Assembly: GCF_009729415.1 (NCBI RefSeq)
Contig: NZ_MPKW01000033.1
Coordinates: 1-64,000 of the forward strand
Reading direction: 5' to 3'
DNA: 64,000 bases
Origin: Mycolicibacterium sp. CBMA 234
GTDB lineage: Bacteria; Actinomycetota; Actinomycetes; Mycobacteriales; Mycobacteriaceae
A model generated the notes under the pieces. That model worked only from the letters and a program-made list of their open reading frames with translations. It was not told the origin of the DNA and ran no database searches. Made by a program: the position numbers and the translations under genes. Of this stretch, positions 17,487 through 25,177 are shown in pieces (positions within the stretch are counted from its first letter, which is position 1; each line of letters starts with the position of its first letter).

Positions 17487-17516
17487 TGTGCCACAACGAG
17501 AATCCGTTGTGGCACA
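17487..17516 (-). terminator. Hairpin downstream of the flavohemoglobin gene
   Basis: A perfect 12-bp stem (17487-17498 with 17505-17516) closes a 6-base AGAATC loop. It lies about 30 bases past the stop codon of the gene at 17545-18720 in its direction of transcription. It could also be a protein-binding palindrome for the next minus-strand gene. Confidence 0.6.
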
Positions 17517-17544
17517 ACATCTAACCGAGAACCAGTCATCGGAG

Positions 17545-18720
17545 CTACACCTCCAGCGGGCTGAACGCTTCGAACCAAATACGGTCGCGGGGCACGCCGG
17601 CTTCCCCGAGCTGGCGGACGACCTCCTCCATGAACGGCGTCGGACCGCAGATGTAGACGTTGGCGTCCACCGGAAAGTCGATGGTGCTCAGGTCAATTCG
17701 TCCATGCCGGTCCGGTTCGGTCAACGGATATCCGTCGGGCAGGCCGTCGTACCACGTGTGCAGGGTGGCACCCGGAATCTGCTCGACTAGATCAGCGAGT
17801 TCGGCACGGTGCGCATGGCTCGCGCGGGTGCGGTCGCAATGCACCACGGTCAGCGGCCGTCCCGGCTGCTCGGCGGCGATGAAGTAGAGCATCCCCAGCA
17901 CCGGCGTGATGCCGATGCCCGCCGAAATCAGCAGCAGAGGCGTCTCGGCCGGACTGTCCAGCGTGATGTCGCCGAACGGGTGGGACACCTGCAGCACGTC
18001 GCCCTCGAAAGCGTACTCGTGCAGATGCGAGGACACCGCGCCCTCGCGACGTACAGAAATCCGCCACCGGTCACCGTCACTCACGTGCGACAAGCTGTAC
18101 TGCCGAATCTGCCGGGCCCCGTCCGGCAACTGCACGGCGACCGAAATGTACTGGCCGGGAGCAAAGTCCGGCAGTTCGGCACCGTCGACGGCAGCCAGCC
18201 CGAAGGCCACCGTGAGTGGCGACTGCTGCACGCGTTCCACCACCCGGACGGGCATCCACACATGTGCCGGATCCGTCCCCGCCGCTTCGTACAGCTCGCG
18301 TTCGCGGCCGATCAAAGTGTCGGCCAGCGACCAGTAAACCGCGGTCCACGCCTCGGCGACATCCGCGGTGACCACATCGGCCCCGATCACCTCCACGATG
18401 GCCGCGAACAGGTGCTCGTACACCACCGGATACTGCTCAGGCGCGACGCCGAGCGACGCGTGCTTGTGCGCGATGCGCTCGACCACGTCGCCCCCCGGAG
18501 CGTCTGGATCGACCAGCAGCGTCGCGTACATGGCGACCGAACCGGCCAGCGCCTTCTGCTGCGAACCGTTCGCCTGGTTGCCACGGTTGAACAGGTCGCG
18601 CTCGAGCTCCGGATGCGCCGCGAACAGCCGGCGGTAGAAGACCGGCGTGATCTCGCCGATCGCACCGCCGACCAACGGCAACGTGGCTTTGACGACCTCG
18701 GTATGAGCCGTAGACAACAT
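17545..18720 (-). CDS. hmp: Flavohemoprotein, nitric oxide dioxygenase, 391 aa
   Basis: Converts NO and O2 to nitrate using NAD(P)H. Residues 1-140 are a globin with the proximal His in HKHASLGVAPEQYPVV, and Tyr and Gln at the positions expected for the distal pocket (FYRRLFAAHPEL, NGSQQKALAG). A ferredoxin-reductase-type FAD domain follows with RQYSLS and GQYISVAV. The NAD domain has SAGIGITPVLGML and ends with ICGPTPFMEEV. This is a standard-length type I Hmp. ATG 18720 (MLSTAHTEVV), with AGAGG upstream, is preferred to GTG 18780. An inverted repeat of the NsrR type lies about 95 bases upstream. Confidence 0.93.
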   Translation of the reverse strand: MLSTAHTEVVKATLPLVGGAIGEITPVFYRRLFAAHPELERDLFNRGNQANGSQQKALAGSVAMYATLLVDPDAPGGDVVERIAHKHASLGVAPEQYPVVYEHLFAAIVEVIGADVVTADVAEAWTAVYWSLADTLIGRERELYEAAGTDPAHVWMPVRVVERVQQSPLTVAFGLAAVDGAELPDFAPGQYISVAVQLPDGARQIRQYSLSHVSDGDRWRISVRREGAVSSHLHEYAFEGDVLQVSHPFGDITLDSPAETPLLLISAGIGITPVLGMLYFIAAEQPGRPLTVVHCDRTRASHAHRAELADLVEQIPGATLHTWYDGLPDGYPLTEPDRHGRIDLSTIDFPVDANVYICGPTPFMEEVVRQLGEAGVPRDRIWFEAFSPLEV

Positions 18721-18814
18721 GGCAGAACCTCTCACTTCGTCGTGAATGCGATGGCGCAACCCGGTCTCGTTCACCGACACCGGTTCTCCGCCTGCCCACC
18801 AGGCTATTTAAATA

Positions 18815-18829
18815 TGCATTTCTCATGCA
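18815..18829 (-). promoter_or_regulatory. NsrR-like palindromic operator upstream of hmp
   Basis: TGCAT-N5-ATGCA within AATATGCATTTCTCATGCAA. The half-sites and the 5-base spacer match the NsrR consensus known from E. coli and Bacillus hmp promoters. It lies upstream of the flavohemoglobin start in an AT-rich patch. No nsrR gene is visible in the window. Confidence 0.5.
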
Positions 18830-18954
18830 AGTATTAGGTACAGTGAGCTACGACACACCGTAGTAGAAGTAGCCGCCGAACTGCTGCGACACGATTTGGC
18901 ACTCACTGGCCGGCCAGAGGTTTGACCGCGCCGTCATCCGGCAATCAACAAGAC

Positions 18955-19314
18955 ATGTTCAAAAACAAGGTGATCCCCCTGGCGGCGGCCGCAGCGTTCG
19001 CATCGGCTGGCGTGGCCGCCTCGTTCGCGTCAGCCGATATCGTGCCGAGCACGGTGGGTAACAGCCCGGTGTTGACCAGCTACCACTTGCAGCCCGTAGA
19101 CAATGACGGACCGGGCGGCGGCGGATGCACGAACGGCGAGTGCGGGTCCGGCGGAGTCAATGGCGGGCCCGGCGGTGGCCCCGGCGGCTCCGGCTGTATG
19201 CCGACCCAGTTCGGCGTCGCGTGCGGCTCCGGTGGCGTCAATGCCGGCCCAGGCGGCATCCCCGGCGGCAGCGTTTGCATACCCGGCATCGGCTGCGGCG
19301 GCGGCCACGGCTAG
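18955..19314 (+). CDS. Glycine-rich exported protein, 119 aa
   Basis: From ATG 18955 (MFKNKVIPLAAAAAFASAG) the N-terminus is a signal peptide, probably cut near SFASA-DIVP. The mature protein is Gly-rich and carries two copies of a CGSGGVN(G/A)GPGG motif spaced by about 30 residues, plus further cysteines (GGGCTNGEC, SGCMPTQ, VCIPGIGCGGG), so disulfides or metal binding are possible. A TTG at 18922 would add 11 residues before the signal peptide and is less likely. There is no strong ribosome-binding site. Function unknown. Confidence 0.7.
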   Translation: MFKNKVIPLAAAAAFASAGVAASFASADIVPSTVGNSPVLTSYHLQPVDNDGPGGGGCTNGECGSGGVNGGPGGGPGGSGCMPTQFGVACGSGGVNAGPGGIPGGSVCIPGIGCGGGHG

Positions 19315-19337
19315 CGCGCTTCGCCAGTAGCGAGCGG

Positions 19338-19997
19338 TTAGTCGTCGGTCAACCCCGTGCCGGCGACCAACAGCCGATCGACAGCACTGGTGCTCTCAGC
19401 CGAAAGTCCTTGGCGCATCAGCGCATGCAGAAGCTGTGCCGCTACCGTCTTCAATTTGACCTGCGTTGTCTGCGACCGCCATTTCAGGATGTCGAAGGCG
19501 CGGTCGGCGTCCACCCCATAGGCCACCATGAGTACGCCCTTGGCCTGCTCGATGAGAGCCCGCGATTCCACCACGCCGGACATGGCCTTGGTGACATCTG
19601 ATTGGACGCTGTCAGTGACGTCGACGTAGAACCCTTCCGTCCCGATCGCGTCGCCGGTCTCGTCGATCATCCGATCGCCGACGACAACCATCCACCGGGT
19701 GCAGCCGAACGCATCGATGACCCGGTGCCGACTGCTGAATTGGCCGCCCGTTTTGACCCGCTCCAGGATCTCCGCCACCTTCGCGCGATCGTCGGGATGC
19801 TGGTGGCTCAACAACAATTCGGTCGTGGGCTCGACCGCGCCCGGCTCGTAGCCGTGCATCCGCGCCACCTGGTCAGACCACACCCACCGTTGGTTGGCGA
19901 CGAAATACTTGAATCGGCCGACCCGCTGGCTCTCCCCGCCACTGAATACGGCGGCGACGTCCCATGACTCCTGACTGTCAACGGGCGTATCGGTCAT
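19338..19997 (-). CDS. PAS-ANTAR regulator, 219 aa
   Basis: Residues 25-135 form a PAS domain (RFKYFVANQRWVWSDQVARMHGYEPGA, SHQHPDDRAKVAEIL, TEGFYVDVTDSV). Residues 145-205 are an ANTAR RNA-binding domain (SRALIEQAKGVLMVAYGVDADRAFDIL). ANTAR proteins bind paired hexaloop RNA hairpins and prevent transcription termination. No receiver domain is present, so the PAS domain is probably the sensor. ATG 19997 is the start. It follows the sigma-factor gene on the same strand after a hairpin at 20031-20049. Confidence 0.88.
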   Translation of the reverse strand: MTDTPVDSQESWDVAAVFSGGESQRVGRFKYFVANQRWVWSDQVARMHGYEPGAVEPTTELLLSHQHPDDRAKVAEILERVKTGGQFSSRHRVIDAFGCTRWMVVVGDRMIDETGDAIGTEGFYVDVTDSVQSDVTKAMSGVVESRALIEQAKGVLMVAYGVDADRAFDILKWRSQTTQVKLKTVAAQLLHALMRQGLSAESTSAVDRLLVAGTGLTDD

Positions 19998-20030
19998 TTA
20001 GGTCACTCGGTGCTCAGCATGGTGTTATCA

Positions 20031-20049
20031 GGCTCGAAATGTTCGAGCC
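20031..20049 (-). terminator. Short hairpin between sigma-factor and ANTAR genes
   Basis: GGCTCGAA-ATG-TTCGAGCC: a perfect 8-bp stem with a 3-base loop, 40 bases past the sigma-factor stop. It may be a terminator or attenuator; because the next gene is an ANTAR protein, an RNA role is conceivable. Confidence 0.5.
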
Positions 20050-20088
20050 TTCTTCATCGTAACCCGTTATGCCAGAGTGCCGTCGGCG

Positions 20089-20889
20089 CTACACCACCTG
20101 CTCCCGAATGTCGCGCAGCGTCCGATCCAGGATCCGCGAGACGTGCATCTGCGAGACGCCGATCGAGTCTGCGATCTGGCGTTGGGTCTTGGACGCGAAG
20201 AACCGCAGGTAGAGGATCCGCTGTTCGCGCAGCGGAAGGGCCTCCAGAGCCGGCTTGACCGACTCACGATCGGTGACCCGGTCAAAACCCTCGTCGGTCT
20301 CCCCCAGCAGATCAGACAACGACTGCGGGTTGTCGTCGTTGTCGACGACGGGCGTGTCGAGTGACTGCGGCTGATATGCGTTGGCAGCGAGGAGCCCTTC
20401 GGTGATCAGTTCCGGTGCCACGCTCAACGCTGCGGCCAGTTCTCGGGTATTGGGCGAGCGTCCCAACCGCTGCGTCAATTCTGTTGTCACGCCCTTGATT
20501 TGCTGGCGGATATCCCGAATGCTCCTCGGCACGTGGACTTTCCAGCCGTAGTCACGGAAGTGACGGCGCAACTCACCCATGATCGTCGGGACAGCAAACG
20601 CGACAAAGCCCGCGCCGTTGTTGGGATCGAAGCGGTTGACCGCCTGGATGAGCCCCACCCGGGCTACCTGAACCAGGTCGTCCAGGTTCTCGCCCCTGCC
20701 ATCGAAATGACGCGCCAGCCGGTCTGCCAAGGGGCAGCACCGGAGCACGATGCGTTCGCGCTGCCGGGTGTATTCGTCGGACTCTGCCGGAAGAGCGCGC
20801 AACGTCGCCACCATGTCCGGCACATCCGCGTATTCATCGGCATAGCGGACACGATCGGGTAAACGTTTATCCAGCAATGAGGTTGACAT
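20089..20889 (-). CDS. SigF/SigB-family sigma factor, 266 aa
   Basis: A general-stress-type sigma-70 factor. Region 2 is ENLDDLVQVARVGLIQAVNR and the following VAFAVPTIMGELRRHFRDYG; region 3 is QQIKGVTTELTQRLGRSPNT; region 4 ends in a helix-turn-helix (TQRQIADSIGVSQMHVSRIL). Length matches M. tuberculosis SigF (261). ATG 20889 has AAAGG upstream. No anti-sigma factor (RsbW/UsfX) gene flanks it, so it looks like a SigF paralogue rather than the canonical usfX-sigF locus. It should read GTTT-N16-GGGTA promoters, such as the one at 21239-21264. Confidence 0.88.
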   Translation of the reverse strand: MSTSLLDKRLPDRVRYADEYADVPDMVATLRALPAESDEYTRQRERIVLRCCPLADRLARHFDGRGENLDDLVQVARVGLIQAVNRFDPNNGAGFVAFAVPTIMGELRRHFRDYGWKVHVPRSIRDIRQQIKGVTTELTQRLGRSPNTRELAAALSVAPELITEGLLAANAYQPQSLDTPVVDNDDNPQSLSDLLGETDEGFDRVTDRESVKPALEALPLREQRILYLRFFASKTQRQIADSIGVSQMHVSRILDRTLRDIREQVV

Positions 20890-21315
20890 GAACGTGCCTT
20901 TCCAGGCCCACAACACGCACTGCGAGATTCGGTTCAACCGAGCAGCGGCTCAGCACCGCGGAATGCGTGTTGTTTCCACCCTTGACGGTGGATCGGCAAT
21001 CTGCCGTGGCCGATCGCCACCAGCGGCGTCGCATCAGCCGTGCCCTGCTCTGGACCACGGCCGTACGCCGGACCGGTAGCTCTCAGCTGCCGTCGCTTCG
21101 GTCTAAGCAACTGCGCCACATTGGGCGCTGTACTCGACAATACCGCCGTTCCGGTCTACACACCACCGCTGGCGCTCGCGCTGCGCCGACCACCTGTCGC
21201 ACCTGGTCGCACCGCAGAAAACTGGCCTACCGGAACAGGTTTGGTCGGCAATCACCACGGGTATGCACGGAGTCGGCAACAGCAATATTCGAGAAACACT
21301 GACAGGAAGCAATTT
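20890..21315. other. Divergent intergenic region, 426 bp
   Basis: Between the sigma-factor and metallothionein-like genes. It holds a SigF-type promoter at 21239-21264 for the rightward gene. Open frames crossing it lack codon bias and ribosome-binding sites. I see no RNA gene. Confidence 0.6.
21239..21264 (+). promoter_or_regulatory. SigF-type promoter
   Basis: GGTTT at 21238-21242 and GGGTAT at 21259-21264, separated by 16 bases, match the mycobacterial SigF consensus GGTTT-N15-17-GGGTA exactly. The downstream gene starts about 50 bases later. Confidence 0.7.
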
Positions 21316-21606
21316 TTGTCGATGGCGGTCTGCATAACTTGCGGGACTGATTGCGATCAGTCGTTCACAGTCAACTGGAGCGGCCGCAGCGCCAGCTTCG
21401 ACTGCATCGAGTGCATGGCCACCATGGTGGCCCCGACGTGTCGGCACTGCGGGTGTCGAATCCTCGGCCACCCGTTGCGAATCGGCGGCCACCAATACTG
21501 CTGCCAACATTGCGCTGAGGCGCCCGATGACTCCGCTACCCCGTTGGCAAACGCTGAGCGCTGGCAATTCGGATACCACGCACCCTGGGCCGTGCCCGAC
21601 GACTGA
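21316..21606 (+). CDS. Metallothionein-like zinc-ribbon protein, 96 aa
   Basis: Cysteine- and histidine-rich: CITCGTDC, DCIEC, CRHCGCRILGH and GHQYCCQHCAE. The segment from CRHCGC to CCQHCAE resembles the prokaryotic metallothionein pattern (SmtA type, YCC..CA), preceded by an extra zinc ribbon. It probably binds Zn, Cu or Cd. TTG 21316 is chosen because AGGAAG lies 6 bases upstream; ATG 21322 is the alternative. The 5' region carries a SigF-type promoter, and the divergent neighbour encodes a SigF-family sigma factor. Confidence 0.75.
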   Translation: MSMAVCITCGTDCDQSFTVNWSGRSASFDCIECMATMVAPTCRHCGCRILGHPLRIGGHQYCCQHCAEAPDDSATPLANAERWQFGYHAPWAVPDD

Positions 21607-21658
21607 CGCCACCGTGGTCCAGTCGCATCCACGCGTCGAAGAGGCCGCTCCACGCTGA

Positions 21659-22045
21659 TCAGCGGTCCGTCAACAGCGGAAATTCTTCGATCTCGATGCG
21701 TTGGGTGTGATCCTCGGTGGCCTGCTGCAGGTCGACTAGCGCGGTCTCGAATTCGGCCGATGCCGGGTCCAGCTGCTGCATCTGGTCCAGCTGCTCTTTG
21801 GCGTCGTCCGCTTCGCCACGCAGTGACTCAACCACGCGCACACTGCGCTGCACCCGTGGGTGAATCAGCAATTCTTCAGTGACTTCCTGAGCGGTCAGCG
21901 CCGCGCGCAAGGCCGCGAAGCACTGCTGCCGTTCGGTGACGTCGACTGCGCGCAGCGTTTTGACGAACAGCGTGTGGGTCGTCAGATGCTGCGCTTTTAC
22001 ATAGCCGATGACGCCGGTGTTGGCGGTCGTCGACACGTGGGTCAT
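21659..22045 (-). CDS. Hemerythrin-like (HHE) protein, 128 aa
   Basis: The helical pattern matches hemerythrin HHE domains: VKAQHLTTHTLFVKTLRAV, FAALRAALTAQEVTEELLIHP, and EDHTQRIEIEEFPLL at the end. Two expected features are changed. The first half of the HxxxE ligand pair is Gln (AQEVTEE), and an Asp/Glu-rich middle replaces a ligand helix. It may bind a single iron or none. ATG 22045 has GGGAGAG upstream. SigF-type elements lie just upstream (22091-22115). Confidence 0.65.
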   Translation of the reverse strand: MTHVSTTANTGVIGYVKAQHLTTHTLFVKTLRAVDVTERQQCFAALRAALTAQEVTEELLIHPRVQRSVRVVESLRGEADDAKEQLDQMQQLDPASAEFETALVDLQQATEDHTQRIEIEEFPLLTDR

Positions 22046-22090
22046 GTGCTCTCCCTTCTCGGATCTTCGGCAGGGCGTACCCAACTACTG

Positions 22091-22115
22091 CTACCCACTA
22101 CCGGTTTGCATAAAC
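22091..22115 (-). promoter_or_regulatory. Possible SigF-type promoter for the hemerythrin-like gene
   Basis: On the minus strand GTTT (22115-22112) is followed after 15 bases by GGGTAG (22096-22091); a second -10-like GGGTAC lies at 22082-22077. Both are close to, but not exact matches of, the SigF consensus. Confidence 0.4.
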
Positions 22116-22146
22116 GTCAATACCCCGACCGCATGCAGCGCCAGAA

Positions 22147-23397
22147 TTACTCGCCTGCCCCCTCGGCGGGCGGCCAGTGATGTCCCTGTGAAGCCGATCC
22201 GGGATCGGCGAAGTCGCCGCGCGACAGCGGCACCCACTGCTCGCTGGCAGCGGGCTGTTCGGCCGGGAAATCCTCCAGATCGCCGAACGGCTGCGCGTCC
22301 CACATCTCGAAGGTTAGCGGCGTACGGAGCCAGCTGTACAGCAGTAAATAGGTGGCTTCGAGCGAGTCGAGGTGCGTTCGCTCCCAGCCATGACTGCCGT
22401 CGAGCCCGAACCCCACCAAGGCTGCACGCGTAGCCGCGCCGGCCTCGATCGCGGCAGCCACATCGGATCGGTAGTACCGAAAGATGTCGCGGGCGTGAGC
22501 GATTCCATTTTCCCGGGCGAGCCGACACAGCTTGCGGGTCAAGTAGTAGTCGAACGGTCCGTGCATGTCGGCCATCGGGATGGTGACACCGTTCTCGAGG
22601 GACTGCTGACCGGGCGCACATACCGCGTTGTCGACGGATACCAGCTCGGCGACATCCGGTGGCAGCCCGTGACTGGCACCGTGGCCCACCTCCTCGGTGA
22701 TGGTCACCATCAGCGTAGTCCGGTGTGGCAGAACGATATTGCGCTCAGCGACCACCTTGGCCAACGTTAGTGCGATGGCCACGCCGGCCTTGCCGTCGAG
22801 ATGCCGGGAGACGACGAACCCGTCCTCCGTCAGCTCCGGGCTGGCCACCAGCGCGACGAAGTCGCCGACGTTCAGACCCAGCTGCTCCAGATCAGCACGC
22901 GAGGTCACCTGCCGATCGACCCGGACTTCGACGTCATCCCAACTCGTTGGCTGGCTGTCGATTTCGTCGCCGAAAGCGTGTCCACTGGCCTTCAGCGGCA
23001 TCACGGTTCCGGTGAAAAACCGGTCCGTGTCGTCGGGCAGAATGCGGACCCGAGCGCCCGTTGCGAAGCGTGCGGAAAACGTGCCGACCGGCACCAGCGC
23101 CAGCCGCCCGTTGTCTTTCAGTTCCCGCACCATGCAGCCGATGGTGTCGGAGTGCACCACAATCGCGCGGTCGGTGGTCTGCGACCGCCCCGGCAACTCG
23201 GCAATGAGCGCCCCGCGTCGAGTCAGAGCGAACGGCACACCGAGCTTGGTCAGGATCTGGCCGATCAGCTGCATCACAGCATCGGTACGCCCCGACGGGC
23301 TCGGCGTCTGCAACAACGCCAGTAGGGTGTCGACCATCCAGCCGCGGTCGTCCAACGACATCCGTACGGTCTCGGCGTCAGCAGGTTCAGCCATCAT
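22147..23397 (-). CDS. M42-family peptidase of the NAGGN osmoprotectant system, 416 aa
   Basis: A zinc aminopeptidase-like protein: DRAIVVHSDTIGCMV and SRHLDGKAGVAIALTL give metal ligands, and TITEEVGHGASHGLP gives the EE pair. In Pseudomonas and rhizobia the same peptidase follows the asnO-ngg genes; its role in NAGGN metabolism is not established and may be turnover. It is the third gene of the minus-strand operon, 58 bases after ngg. GGAGGG precedes the tandem ATGs at 23397/23394. Confidence 0.88.
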   Translation of the reverse strand: MMAEPADAETVRMSLDDRGWMVDTLLALLQTPSPSGRTDAVMQLIGQILTKLGVPFALTRRGALIAELPGRSQTTDRAIVVHSDTIGCMVRELKDNGRLALVPVGTFSARFATGARVRILPDDTDRFFTGTVMPLKASGHAFGDEIDSQPTSWDDVEVRVDRQVTSRADLEQLGLNVGDFVALVASPELTEDGFVVSRHLDGKAGVAIALTLAKVVAERNIVLPHRTTLMVTITEEVGHGASHGLPPDVAELVSVDNAVCAPGQQSLENGVTIPMADMHGPFDYYLTRKLCRLARENGIAHARDIFRYYRSDVAAAIEAGAATRAALVGFGLDGSHGWERTHLDSLEATYLLLYSWLRTPLTFEMWDAQPFGDLEDFPAEQPAASEQWVPLSRGDFADPGSASQGHHWPPAEGAGE

Positions 23398-23455
23398 CCC
23401 TCCAATTCACCGATATCTTTGCCTTACAACCACATTCGATCTGATTCGACAACGC

Positions 23456-25177
23456 TCAGTGCTGCTCGATCGGATCGGGATGCCACGCCCACGGGGTGGC
23501 TGCGGTACGCGGGAACAGCAGATCGATGAACGCCTGTGCTGTCGGCCGTGGTTCGTGATTGGCCAGGCCGGGGCGTTCGTTCGCCTCGATGAAGACGTAC
23601 TCCTCCCCCTGCACCGTCGGCACAATCAGGTCGATGCCGGTCACCGGAATCTCGATGGCTTCGGCCGCATCGACCGCGACCTTCGCCAGCATGGGGTTGA
23701 GTTCATCGGTGACATCGTGGATGGTGCCGCCGGTATGCAAATTCGCGGTATGGCGAACGACCAACCGCTCGTTGGCAGGCAGGACGTCCTCGAGCCGCCA
23801 CCCTTCCTTGTGCACGGTGTCGTCGGTGATGCTGTCCAACGGGATCACCGACTCACCGTGCGTGGCCACCGAACGGCGGCGGCTCTGCGCTTCGATGAGT
23901 TGACGGATGGTGTGCGAACCAGTGCCGATCACCTCCGGCGGACGACGGATCGCCGCAGCGATCACCTTGCCGTCAATGACGACGACGCGTAAATCCTCGC
24001 CCTCGCAACGCTCTTCGATCAGCACGTCGGGACAGTGCTGCATAGCCAGCCCGATGGCACGGTTCAAGTCATCGGCAGCGGTGACGCCGACGGTGATGCC
24101 CGTGCCCTGTTCACCACGTGCCGGCTTGACGACGGCCGACCCGACCTTCTCCAGGAAACGGCAGTCCTCGTCGGTGAACGTCGCTGTGCAGCCTTCCGGT
24201 ATCCGGATGCCCGCGTCGGCGACCACCGACCGGGCGACCCGCTTGTCGTCGCACCGGCTCATCGCGACGGCATTGGTCAGTTCGGACAGCGATTCGCGGG
24301 TAACCACGCTGGTACCGCCGTGGGTCAGCCTCAGGTAGCCGCCTGGAGCATCGAGCACATCGACCGCGATGCCCCGCAAGATCGCCTCGTCAGCGATGAT
24401 GCGGGCATACGGATTCAGCTGTGCCAGTTCTTCTTCCGGCTTCACCGGAGCGAACAGCGGCTCGTTGATCGCATTCTTGCGTTTGATGCCGAGCGCGGCG
24501 GGAACGCGGGTGAAGCCGATACGTTCGTAGAGCGCGATGGCGCCGTCGTTGTCGTGCAGCACCGACAAATCCATCTGGGCGCGCTCGCGCCGGATGAACT
24601 CCTCGATCAGCGAGCGCACCAGCAGGCCGCCGGTACCGGGACGGGTGCCGGTCGGTTCGACCGCCAGGCACCACAGGCTCGATCCGTTTTCCTGGTCGCC
24701 GAACAGCTGGCTGTGATCGATACCGGTCGCGGTTCCGACAATGTGGCCGGTCTCGTCGTCAACGGCCACCAGGTACACCACTTGCGGCGCGTACTGGCTG
24801 TTGCTCCACATGAGGTCGCTGTCCGCCGGAACCATGTGGCACCGCACGTAAATGTGATTGATCGCGACGCAGTCTTCGATCGAATTCACCTGCCGCACTG
24901 ACAATCCCGGCACATCGGGCGGGCGGTACTGCATGGGCTGCGTCAGATCGAGCCGGTACGTGAAGCTCGGGTCGATGAAGAATTCGTGGGGATGCAGCGC
25001 GACGAACACGTGCGGGGCATCGAGATACATCCCGATGTCGCGGCGGCCGCTACCCTCCTCCCGCAGCGCAACACCAAACTGGTCGGGGTCGTGGAAGGTC
25101 TGGCCGAAAACCAGCCGCCCCCAACCCATGTCCTGCACCACAGCCTCGGCCACATCGCCAATTTTCGTTGTTGTCAT
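23456..25177 (-). CDS. ngg: N-acetylglutaminylglutamine synthetase, 573 aa
   Basis: Makes the dipeptide N-acetylglutaminylglutamine. The N-terminal third is a GNAT acetyltransferase (SLWCLAVEPTGTRPGTGGLLV, NDGAIALYERIGFTRVP). The C-terminal half is an ATP-grasp ligase (VGSAVVKPARGEQGTGITVG, CPDVLIEERCEGEDLRVVVI, EYVFIEANERPGLANH). This two-domain fusion is diagnostic of Ngg. ATG 25177 overlaps the stop of the amidotransferase gene by ATGA, so the two are translationally coupled. Confidence 0.92.
   Translation of the reverse strand: MTTTKIGDVAEAVVQDMGWGRLVFGQTFHDPDQFGVALREEGSGRRDIGMYLDAPHVFVALHPHEFFIDPSFTYRLDLTQPMQYRPPDVPGLSVRQVNSIEDCVAINHIYVRCHMVPADSDLMWSNSQYAPQVVYLVAVDDETGHIVGTATGIDHSQLFGDQENGSSLWCLAVEPTGTRPGTGGLLVRSLIEEFIRRERAQMDLSVLHDNDGAIALYERIGFTRVPAALGIKRKNAINEPLFAPVKPEEELAQLNPYARIIADEAILRGIAVDVLDAPGGYLRLTHGGTSVVTRESLSELTNAVAMSRCDDKRVARSVVADAGIRIPEGCTATFTDEDCRFLEKVGSAVVKPARGEQGTGITVGVTAADDLNRAIGLAMQHCPDVLIEERCEGEDLRVVVIDGKVIAAAIRRPPEVIGTGSHTIRQLIEAQSRRRSVATHGESVIPLDSITDDTVHKEGWRLEDVLPANERLVVRHTANLHTGGTIHDVTDELNPMLAKVAVDAAEAIEIPVTGIDLIVPTVQGEEYVFIEANERPGLANHEPRPTAQAFIDLLFPRTAATPWAWHPDPIEQH

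Noticed and set aside
21040-21315. N-terminal extension of the metallothionein-like protein
   Set aside because: The upstream in-frame codons have atypical composition and contain the SigF-type promoter; the TTG at 21316 has its own ribosome-binding site.
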